A stretch of 6,770 nucleotides of DNA from Promethearchaeia archaeon (GTDB lineage: Archaea; Asgardarchaeota; Lokiarchaeia; Sigyniarchaeales; SOKP01), in assembly GCA_029856295.1 (NCBI GenBank), contig JAHQWS010000133.1:1-6770 (forward strand), in the 5' to 3' direction. The position numbers were made by a program, and so were the translations under genes. Numbering within the stretch: the stretch's first letter is position 1; every line of letters starts with the position of its first letter. Below, piece by piece: positions 1 to 4,549 of this stretch. The notes beneath the pieces are model-generated. The model ran no database searches. It was given only the letters and a program-made list of their open reading frames with translations, and was not told where the DNA came from.

Positions 1-96
1 AATAAAAAATGGTGAGATTAAAATAACAAATTACCGAAGAATTACAAATCTTACTTGAAATATATTTTAAAAATACATTTTTGGTGATATAGCTTA

Positions 97-240
97 ATGG
101 CTATTTTAGAGTTAGAGTCAGAATTTACTTCTAATTTTGGAGAAATTGAATACGGAGAAATTAACTTTGCGGAAATAGATAACCCTCTGCTTGAGGATTA
201 TGAGAGGGCTTTCAAGGATTATTTTAAGAATTGGATTTAA
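97..240 (+). CDS. small acidic protein, unknown function (47 aa)
   Basis: Unrecognised 47-residue ORF starting ATG and ending TAA. Seen: a GGTGAT motif at 83-88, nine to ten bases ahead of the ATG, which fits the archaeal Shine-Dalgarno core; an in-frame TGA at 85-87 that rules out a longer version; and a T-rich terminator on the same strand directly after the stop. The product is strongly acidic (about nine Glu and four Asp), with repeated E-x-E patterns in the first half (LELESEF, GEIEYGEI) and an aromatic C-terminal tail (DYERAFKDYFKNWI) that could form an amphipathic helix. There is no signal peptide or membrane segment. It is separated from the DUF433 gene, which lies on the opposite strand and converges on it. 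It could be a free small protein, a partner or modulator, or the remnant of a larger gene. An open frame this long can arise by chance in AT-rich DNA, so confidence is moderate. Confidence 0.42.
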   Translation: MAILELESEFTSNFGEIEYGEINFAEIDNPLLEDYERAFKDYFKNWI

Positions 241-247
241 TTCTCCA

Positions 248-290
248 CTTTTTTCATATTTCATATTTTTAATTTATTTTTTATCTTTTT
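248..290 (+). terminator. T-rich archaeal-type terminator
   Basis: On the plus strand there are four T runs of five to six bases (249-254, 266-270, 277-282, 286-290) starting eight bases after the stop of the small acidic ORF. Archaeal RNA polymerase terminates at such T tracts without needing a hairpin. Its presence supports plus-strand transcription of the preceding ORF. It overlaps the end of the convergent DUF433 gene. Confidence 0.45.
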
Positions 291-481
291 ATAGCGCTAT
301 ATTGAAGAGCTACTCTAATATGATCCCGTTTCAATGAAGGATAATTCTCTAATATTTCTGAATCTGACATTCCTTCCGCTAAGCAATCTAAGATAATAGA
401 AACGAATACTCTAGTTCCTTTTATACACGCTTTACCATGGCATACTTTTGGATCAAAAGTTATATGCTCTTTCCAATCCAT
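281..481 (-). CDS. DUF433 family protein (antitoxin-like, HTH)
   Basis: A 66-residue DUF433 protein. The family signature is clear: ITFDPKVCHGKACIKGTR (residues 7-24) followed by V-V-IILDCLAEGMSDSEILENYPSL (residues 25-50) and the terminal helix DHIRVALQYSA. In other prokaryotes DUF433 proteins are helix-turn-helix antitoxins (VapB45-like) paired with a DUF5615 PIN-like toxin in the next gene. I chose the ATG at 481 over the GTG at 490 because MDWKEHI is the usual family start and the GTGAT ahead of it then serves as a ribosome binding site. The product ends soon after the YSA motif, a few residues shorter than common homologues. No DUF5615 gene follows: the gene ends where a plus-strand terminator lies, and upstream is only MFS debris. 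It is therefore an orphan in this window, perhaps a solitary DNA-binding regulator or the survivor of a degraded pair. Family assignment is secure; the role is inferred. Confidence 0.88.
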   Translation of the reverse strand: MDWKEHITFDPKVCHGKACIKGTRVFVSIILDCLAEGMSDSEILENYPSLKRDHIRVALQYSAIKR

Positions 482-490
482 TTTAATCAC

Positions 491-507
491 TAAGATTATT
501 AAGATTA
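491..507 (-). repeat. tandem repeat in DUF433 leader, possible operator
   Basis: TAAGATTA occurs twice with a nine-base period (491-498 and 500-507 on the plus strand), between the TATA-like box and the start of the DUF433 gene. Antitoxins of this general class often repress their own promoter, so an operator is possible. The repeat is short and AT-rich and could be chance. Confidence 0.25.
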
Positions 508-508
508 A

Positions 509-524
509 TTATATATTTTAAATT
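509..524 (-). promoter_or_regulatory. TATA-like box for DUF433 gene
   Basis: On the minus strand the sequence reads AATTTAAAATATATAA, centred about 35 bases ahead of the DUF433 ATG at 481. With initiation about 25 bases downstream of the box, the leader would be only a few bases to about ten bases long. The background is AT-rich, so the call rests on position as well as sequence. Confidence 0.4.
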
Positions 525-541
525 TTTTAGAATTAGAATCA

Positions 542-733
542 TCAATCGCTTTCTTTTTCAAATTTTATAAAGAGAATTAATGCCGAAATTGCGGGAAAAA
601 TTATCATAAAATACATCGCGGGATAATAATTGCCAGAATATAGCACGAGCAGTATGCTAAACATTAATCCTCCTGTGAAAGAGCCTTCATTTAATAAAAT
701 TTGAGATTTTAAAATAGTTGAGAGTTTAGAATT
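542..733 (-). pseudogene. C-terminal remnant of an MFS transporter
   Basis: A minus-strand frame is open from after an in-frame TGA (734-736) to a TGA at 542-544, giving 63 residues. It reads like the end of a major facilitator transporter: a Gly-rich entry (NEGSFTGGL) into a hydrophobic helix (MFSILLVLYSG), a short NYYP turn, a second helix (MYFMIIFPAISALILFI) and a charged tail (KFEKESD). This is the usual layout of MFS helices 11 and 12. Nothing resembling helices 1-10 lies upstream, where an unrelated small ORF occurs instead. An ATG at 664 would give a 40-residue membrane peptide. GGAGGA at 668-673 resembles a ribosome binding site but lies only three bases away and encodes the Gly-Gly of the transporter motif, so I regard it as coincidence. 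It does not match the C-terminus of the GPH transporter in this window. The MFS origin is inferred from pattern only. Confidence 0.5.
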
Positions 734-755
734 TCATAGTTGATGAAAATTTAAT

Positions 756-989
756 TTAAAAATACAACTTGCATCTTAGAGTAAAAATAGAATTTACATG
801 AATGGAATAAACATTCGGATCTTGCTCTTTTCTAATTCGGATCTTTCTCGTTTCTAAATGATTATTAGAATTTTCCAATTCTTCTAAAACTCTAAAGTAT
901 ACTCTGTCATTTTTTACCCATATTTTATTTACTAACATATTTACGCTGTGGTTGTAGCTGTATACTTGAAAGCAATCGAATTTTTCCAT
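756..989 (-). CDS. hypothetical protein (77 aa), unknown function
   Basis: Unrecognised 77-residue ORF starting at the ATG at 989. The product is soluble, with no signal peptide or membrane helix. The middle reads like alternating beta strands (VNMLVNKIWVKNDRVYFRVLEEL, in part), then a charged linker (ETRKIRIRKEQDP) and a beta-like tail (VYSIHVNSIFTLRCKLYF, in part), which suggests a small beta-rich fold. Two Cys residues (6 and 73) form no metal motif. A TATA-like stretch at 1001-1020 lies about 20-25 bases upstream, consistent with a leaderless transcript; no good ribosome binding site is seen. The next item downstream on the same strand is the MFS remnant, 22 bases away. It may be a real lineage-specific gene or a chance ORF; composition slightly favours real. 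Confidence 0.42.
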   Translation of the reverse strand: MEKFDCFQVYSYNHSVNMLVNKIWVKNDRVYFRVLEELENSNNHLETRKIRIRKEQDPNVYSIHVNSIFTLRCKLYF

Positions 990-1000
990 TCTGACAAATA

Positions 1001-1020
1001 TTTTTTAAATTTAATTTAAA
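1001..1020 (-). promoter_or_regulatory. TATA-like box ahead of the 77-aa ORF
   Basis: On the minus strand a TTTAAATTAAATTTAAA stretch is centred about 23 bases upstream of the ATG at 989, the spacing expected for a leaderless archaeal transcript. It is pure A/T in an AT-rich region, so support is weak. The rest of 1021-1243 contains no gene I can support. Confidence 0.28.
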
Positions 1021-1195
1021 CTTTTATTTCTTAAACCCCGAGATTTTTCAAGAAAAAAGGATCTTGACGAGTTTAATTCGATTCTTTTTAATAATTTAAA
1101 GTTTTGTAAGGTGATTATCTAATATCGAAATTTTTATTAAAAAACTAAGAATTTTATGATCTTCCGTGACTGTATTACACATTTTTAAAAATTAT

Positions 1196-1218
1196 CAAAT
1201 TTAAATAAGTTTAAATTA
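1196..1218 (+). promoter_or_regulatory. TATA-like boxes for longin-like gene
   Basis: Two overlapping AT boxes, TTTAAATA (1200-1207) and TTTAAATTA (1210-1218), lie about 41 and 30 bases ahead of the ATG at 1244. The second would place initiation within a few bases of the start codon. No Shine-Dalgarno motif precedes this ATG, which agrees with leaderless or very short-leader expression. Confidence 0.38.
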
Positions 1219-1243
1219 TGCAAGTTTTATTAGATTTTCATCT

Positions 1244-1666
1244 ATGCTCTATCATTTAATTTTATACGAATATCCTTCAGGCAAGCTTATTCTTGAACAT
1301 ACGTTTGAAGAAATCATTAGAGATGATTCGTACAACGCTCTTAGTTCTTTTCTAGTCGCATTAAATGAATTTGCAAAAGGTTTGATCATAAAACAAGAAA
1401 AATTAGATTTAGTACGCTTTGGGGATTTAATTATTAAATTAGATCATTTAAAGGATATTTCAATTGATATAGCCTTAGTATTTGATGCCAATCATCAAAA
1501 AATTATTAAAAAATTAACACCAAAAATTAAAGAAAAGATTTTGGAGTACAGTTCTTTATTCTATGAATGGAATGGGGTAAGTTTAGATGAGTTTTCCCTT
1601 TTAAAGGAAGCGCTTTTAAGTACCATAAGAAAAGTAATATATTCGACAAATATGGGAATGATATAA
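1244..1666 (+). CDS. longin/roadblock-like domain protein
   Basis: A 140-residue protein with the layout of the small longin/roadblock (profilin-like) proteins that are numerous in Asgard archaea. Seen: a first beta hairpin (YHLILYEYPSGKLILEHTF, residues 3-21), a long amphipathic helix (residues 28-48, ending FAKGL), a strand, Gly-Asp turn and strand (LDLVRFGDLIIKLDHL, 54-69), another strand (ISIDIALVFDAN, 72-83), then a charged helix (residues 86-106) before WNG and a final helix (112-133). The FAK-x(n)-GDL-x(n)-ALVFD order is what marks the family. In eukaryotes such folds are scaffolds and regulators for small GTPases and vesicle-trafficking complexes; archaeal members are thought to act similarly, but no GTPase is encoded here. 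It is probably cytosolic, without signal peptide or membrane helix. It stands alone, convergent with the serpin gene 51 bases away. The family call is by pattern recognition; a structure prediction would settle longin versus roadblock. Confidence 0.6.
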   Translation: MLYHLILYEYPSGKLILEHTFEEIIRDDSYNALSSFLVALNEFAKGLIIKQEKLDLVRFGDLIIKLDHLKDISIDIALVFDANHQKIIKKLTPKIKEKILEYSSLFYEWNGVSLDEFSLLKEALLSTIRKVIYSTNMGMI

Positions 1667-1686
1667 ATTTAGAGAAATCATTCTTT

Positions 1687-1705
1687 CTAATAATCCGGAT
1701 ATTAG
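1687..1705. terminator. imperfect palindrome between convergent genes
   Basis: CTAAT-A-ATCCGGAT-ATTAG forms nine base pairs with a single bulged A, and it sits in the 51-base gap between the stops of the convergent longin-like and serpin genes. GAATATTC, a perfect 8-base palindrome, follows directly (1706-1713). Its placement suggests a bidirectional transcription barrier, but there is no adjacent T run of five or more and the pure palindrome leaves almost no loop, so a protein site or chance is also possible. Confidence 0.25.
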
Positions 1706-1717
1706 GAATATTCATAT

Positions 1718-2884
1718 TTACTCTTTAGGATTCATTAGTTTTCCGATAAAGAGGATCGTTTTTGTTTGCGAATCCTGAATTAGAAATATGAAGGGATGAT
1801 CTGCTCGAAATATAGGCGGCTCTTTTCTCGGACCAATAGATGCCCCCACGACGGCGATTGCCGTTGCTGCTGCGGCTTCGGTACCTCTCTCGTTCACTTC
1901 GACAAATGCTTTGTGTATAAAGTCAGAAATAAATATAACTGGCTCTTTAGAAATTCCTGAAAAATCTGCATTTTTGGTGAAAACTTCATTAATTCCTAAA
2001 TCAGAGAGATATTTTGTAAGTTTGTATTTCATCTTAATCGTAAATCGAGGAAAAAAAACTTTGACCTTCTGCGTATATTGCTCGTGTAGACGTGACAAGT
2101 AATCTTCGATTTTTTCAATAGTAAGGAGGGATTCTAGTCCTGATAAGCTCTTGAACTGTTTTGGAAGGAAAATAACCATAGAAATCTGCTCACGTGTACC
2201 AAAGATAAGATTTTCTTTATATGGCATCTCAAGTATCTGGAACTGTTCATCCTCTAAATAGCTAAAATTTTTTGTTTGGTGCATCATTGGAACTAATAGT
2301 TTTTCACCAGAGATTAGTGTGAAGTGTTCATCCTTTGTATACTTTTTATCGAAGGTTTTTTCCCACATCCCCTTAAAATAAATCGCATTAATCAGAATAA
2401 GCCTCATCTCTGTATCAATCGAATCTAGAATGTTTTCAATTTTTCCTCGAGTTTGTTCAGCCACCCAAGCATTTATTTTCGCACAGGATTCCTCAACTAA
2501 TGAGAAGTCTAACTTCCATATTGGAGCATCGTAGTTATCCTCTATGACCCACAAAAATTTTTCGAGAAGATCATAGCCCTCTTTAACACACAGTAAATTA
2601 GCTATACTCAGTTCAGTGTCTTTATAGCTTTCTTCACTACGCAATATACGTAGTAATTTTTTGAGAGCCATATGGAATTGATGTTGCTCCAAGTTAAAGT
2701 GAAGAGCCTGTTCCATTTGATTAGCTGTAGAGCCTCGAGCTCCAGCATAGACCATAGCAAGTGCTGTAAAAATACTGAAAGGTGAAAAAAATAGATTTTT
2801 TTCCGATTCTCTCAGTTGAGAATAGAGTTCAATCGCAAAAGTGTTAGTAGCTTTGATTAAATCCTCTTCTTTTACATTTCTCAT
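1718..2884 (-). CDS. serpin (serine protease inhibitor), predicted inhibitory
   Basis: A complete 388-residue serpin core, the usual family length. Serpins trap serine or cysteine proteases by a suicide conformational change. Seen: NLFFSPFSI and YAGARGST (residues 30-52), INAWVAEQTRGKIENIL (137-153), LINAIYFKGMWEKTF (164-178, with the conserved breach Trp174), HKAFVEVNERGTEAAAATA (324-342) and the C-terminal ADHPFIFLI (361-369). The hinge has Glu332 at P17, Thr335 at P14 and Ala at P12-P9, which is typical of inhibitory members. Counting seventeen residues from the hinge Glu gives Ala348-Ser349 as P1-P1', suggesting elastase- or subtilisin-like targets. There is no signal peptide (MRNVKEEDL start), so it probably acts in the cytoplasm. 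The ATG at 2884 begins just ahead of helix A, as expected. No protease gene is nearby. Serpins are patchily distributed in archaea, so lateral transfer is plausible. Family assignment is secure; the target is unknown. Confidence 0.96.
   Translation of the reverse strand: MRNVKEEDLIKATNTFAIELYSQLRESEKNLFFSPFSIFTALAMVYAGARGSTANQMEQALHFNLEQHQFHMALKKLLRILRSEESYKDTELSIANLLCVKEGYDLLEKFLWVIEDNYDAPIWKLDFSLVEESCAKINAWVAEQTRGKIENILDSIDTEMRLILINAIYFKGMWEKTFDKKYTKDEHFTLISGEKLLVPMMHQTKNFSYLEDEQFQILEMPYKENLIFGTREQISMVIFLPKQFKSLSGLESLLTIEKIEDYLSRLHEQYTQKVKVFFPRFTIKMKYKLTKYLSDLGINEVFTKNADFSGISKEPVIFISDFIHKAFVEVNERGTEAAAATAIAVVGASIGPRKEPPIFRADHPFIFLIQDSQTKTILFIGKLMNPKE
1826..1891 (-). other. serpin reactive centre loop coding segment
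   Basis: This encodes residues 332-353 of the serpin, from P17 Glu to Arg353. The inferred scissile bond Ala348-Ser349 lies at 1841-1843/1838-1840. The stretch is markedly richer in G and C (roughly 60 percent across 1829-1900) than the surrounding gene, partly from Ala and Gly codons but also from C- or G-ending codons. Arg353 offers an alternative trypsin-like P1 if the loop is read with an unusually late cleavage site. Confidence 0.7.
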
Positions 2885-2917
2885 ATACTCATCTTTGTTA
2901 AAAAGTTGTTATTCTTT

Positions 2918-2945
2918 AATATCTCATGTTTGATATTTATATTTT
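2918..2945 (-). promoter_or_regulatory. TATA-like box and inverted repeat ahead of serpin
   Basis: On the minus strand AATATAAATA is centred about 54 bases upstream of the serpin ATG. Six-base inverted arms AATATC (2918-2923) and GATATT (2932-2937), separated by eight bases, overlap its downstream edge, where a repressor could block initiation. The arms are short and AT-rich. The rest of the 172-base gap to the transporter holds only that gene's terminator. Confidence 0.25.
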
Positions 2946-3017
2946 CAACCTTAGTTCGATGTGTTTCATTTTGAAAAAATTAGTTTAACATTATTGAATA
3001 AGAGATAATATTCATAT

Positions 3018-3039
3018 AAAAAATAAAGATAAAAAAAAG
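3018..3039 (-). terminator. T-run terminator after GPH transporter
   Basis: On the minus strand a run of eight T (3031-3038) and a second run of six T (3018-3023) start about 19 bases after the transporter stop codon. This is the usual form of an intrinsic archaeal terminator and separates the transporter from the downstream serpin. Confidence 0.5.
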
Positions 3040-3056
3040 TTATGGATTTAAAACTA

Positions 3057-4394
3057 CTATTTTCTCTCTTTTTCCCAGTCAAAATCTAAGGTAACTAACT
3101 TTCTGGTGAATAGATAGGCAACAATTAGAACTCCAGAACACCATACTCCCCATAAAACATACCCCCATGAAAATTCTTTGCCTGGCACATTTGGAAGGCT
3201 TAAAATGAATCCCGTAATGAATAGCGCTATAGCTTGAAATACATTAAGTATGATTTGTGGAAATCCTGCATATAATCCAGATTTTCTTCCCTCACCCGAT
3301 CTCATCTCCGCATCTTCAGCTAAATCTGCTAACCAGATATATGGAAATAAATACCAACCACCCATAAACGCTGCGATTGCCAATACCCAAATGATAGTTA
3401 TTAAGAAGCTAATTTCACCAGGTAATAGTCCAATTAAAGTTAAAGGTAAAACAACGATTCCGGTTAATAAAATTATTAAGAACGTTGGCTTTTTGCCCTT
3501 TTTACTAATTAATTTTTTCCACATAAAAAGAAAGACCATAATACCTACTAAAAGAACGACTGCAGTGAGATATAATGTAGTACCTTCGATTTTTAAAACA
3601 ATTGTTGCAAAGCCAATTACCGACGGAGTAATCATACCAATAGCTAAAAAAGCAATACCCTGTAACCAGCACACCCTCATGAAATTTTTGTCCTTGAGCA
3701 CTTTTTTTAAATCTTCAGAGAAGTTCATTTCAGCGGCTTCAACTTTTTCGACTGGAAATGCAAAGGCACAGATATAGAACAGTATTATTACTAATAACCC
3801 AAACGCAAATACTAAGATTACAAATATAGGGTCTACAGCTTTCGTTTTCTGAAAAGTCTCAATCAACGGAGGAAATATTAGTAATGTAAAAACTATTCCA
3901 ACCCCGGCTCCAATGAAACTAAACAAATTTTGGAAAGCAGATGCTTTAGGTCGTTGATGAACTATAAACTGCTCAGATACCCAAGACTGATAAGGTGTGG
4001 TTAATCCGCCATAGGACCATTGAAAAATTGCATCGAAAACTAATATCCATACGAATAAAACGATGGCGGTAGGATTTTGAATAAATATCATCGGTAATAG
4101 AGCACAAATAAATGTAATTGCAGTCAAGGGTGCGTAAAAGAACATAAATGGTTTTCTTCTGCCATATTTTGTTTTCGTTCTGTCTGATAACCATCCCATA
4201 CTAAATTGACCTAGCGCAATACTTAATTTTCCAATTGCTAAAGCTAAGCCAGATAATATCGGAGGAAGCCCATAAACAACGATGTATAAAAAGAGTATGC
4301 CAAAATCAACCGTATCTAATACTATTCCAGCACTTAATCGGGGCATTCCATACGTAAGAAATTTTCCTGTGGAAGCTTTTTCCTCTGATTCCAT
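3057..4394 (-). CDS. GPH-family (MFS) sugar:cation symporter
   Basis: A 445-residue membrane carrier of the glycoside-pentoside-hexuronide:cation symporter family (MelB-like, MFS_2). Seen: about twelve hydrophobic helices, approximately residues 16-40, 46-68, 86-104, 110-127, 155-175, 190-213, 245-265, 272-291, 304-324, 328-350, 378-399 and 410-430. The loop after helix 2 reads GWLSDRTKTKYGRRKPF (67-83), the diagnostic GPH motif with the conserved D-R and G-R-R. The loop after helix 4 carries the TTPYQSWVSE/R-x-KASAFQ region (132-155), and ADLAEDAEMRSGEGRKSG (356-373) precedes helix 11. Family members import sugars or glycosides with sodium or protons; the substrate cannot be read here. The ATG at 4394 has a TATA-like box about 25 bases upstream, and a T-run terminator follows the stop, so it is probably monocistronic. 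The gene upstream on the same strand is pyruvate kinase, which would consume the products of sugar breakdown. Confidence 0.88.
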   Translation of the reverse strand: MESEEKASTGKFLTYGMPRLSAGIVLDTVDFGILFLYIVVYGLPPILSGLALAIGKLSIALGQFSMGWLSDRTKTKYGRRKPFMFFYAPLTAITFICALLPMIFIQNPTAIVLFVWILVFDAIFQWSYGGLTTPYQSWVSEQFIVHQRPKASAFQNLFSFIGAGVGIVFTLLIFPPLIETFQKTKAVDPIFVILVFAFGLLVIILFYICAFAFPVEKVEAAEMNFSEDLKKVLKDKNFMRVCWLQGIAFLAIGMITPSVIGFATIVLKIEGTTLYLTAVVLLVGIMVFLFMWKKLISKKGKKPTFLIILLTGIVVLPLTLIGLLPGEISFLITIIWVLAIAAFMGGWYLFPYIWLADLAEDAEMRSGEGRKSGLYAGFPQIILNVFQAIALFITGFILSLPNVPGKEFSWGYVLWGVWCSGVLIVAYLFTRKLVTLDFDWEKERK

Positions 4395-4410
4395 TTTTTA
4401 TCAATTCAAA

Positions 4411-4426
4411 TTTTTTTTAAATTTAA
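4411..4426 (-). promoter_or_regulatory. TATA-like box for GPH transporter
   Basis: On the minus strand TTAAATTTAAAAAAAA is centred about 25 bases ahead of the ATG at 4394, the spacing expected for a leaderless archaeal message. No Shine-Dalgarno motif is seen before the ATG, which agrees with that. Confidence 0.4.
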
Positions 4427-4490
4427 CATTGAAAGTGTTATTATTTAATTCGATTTCCTACTTTATAAAATTGATATTTAAAATAACTGT

Positions 4491-4516
4491 AAAACAAAAA
4501 AAGCAAAATTAAAAAT
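4491..4516 (-). terminator. T-run terminator after pyruvate kinase
   Basis: On the minus strand several T runs follow the pyruvate kinase stop by about 35-60 bases, the longest of seven T at 4496-4502, with further runs of four to five T on both sides. This fits an archaeal poly-T terminator. It lies upstream of the transporter TATA-like box, so the two genes are probably separate units. Confidence 0.42.
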
Positions 4517-4549
4517 TGTTTAAATTCGAAAAATTATGAAATTTGTTTT

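Noticed and set aside
9..117. Short frames at the left edge, including one ending TAG at 90-92
   Set aside because: They are interrupted by stops at 24-26 and 55-57 and are too short to assign as the end of an upstream gene.
668..673. GGAGGA on the minus strand as a ribosome binding site for a 40-residue peptide
   Set aside because: The spacing to the ATG is only three bases, and the bases encode the Gly-Gly of the MFS-like motif.
747..1020. Exact 14-base direct repeat AAATTTAATTTAAA at 747-760 and 1007-1020 flanking the 77-residue ORF
   Set aside because: It looks like a mobile-element target duplication at first, but a pure A/T 14-mer is expected to recur by chance in DNA this AT-rich, and the enclosed ORF has no transposase features.
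1107..1116. AAGGTGATT, a good archaeal ribosome binding site match
   Set aside because: No start codon lies at a usable distance downstream, so I treat it as chance or a relic.
1015..1122. Plus-strand open frame of 35 codons with some protein-like composition (DFSRKKDLDEFNSILF)
   Set aside because: It has no ATG or TTG start and is short enough for chance; it could at most be a gene fragment.
1527..1715. 62-codon minus-strand frame
   Set aside because: It lies antisense to the end of the longin-like gene and has no recognisable pattern or promoter.
1911..2102. 63-codon plus-strand frame
   Set aside because: It is antisense to the serpin, whose reading frame is certain.
3250..3777. 175-codon plus-strand frame
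   Set aside because: It is antisense to the GPH transporter, whose membrane helices and family motifs are clear. The shadow translation is rich in Ile, Lys, Asn and Pro without any domain.
3973..4194. 73-codon minus-strand frame
   Set aside because: It is an out-of-frame overlap within the GPH transporter, on the same strand, with no independent support.
4282..4512. 76-codon plus-strand frame
   Set aside because: It covers the antisense of the transporter N-terminus and its promoter region, with no family pattern.
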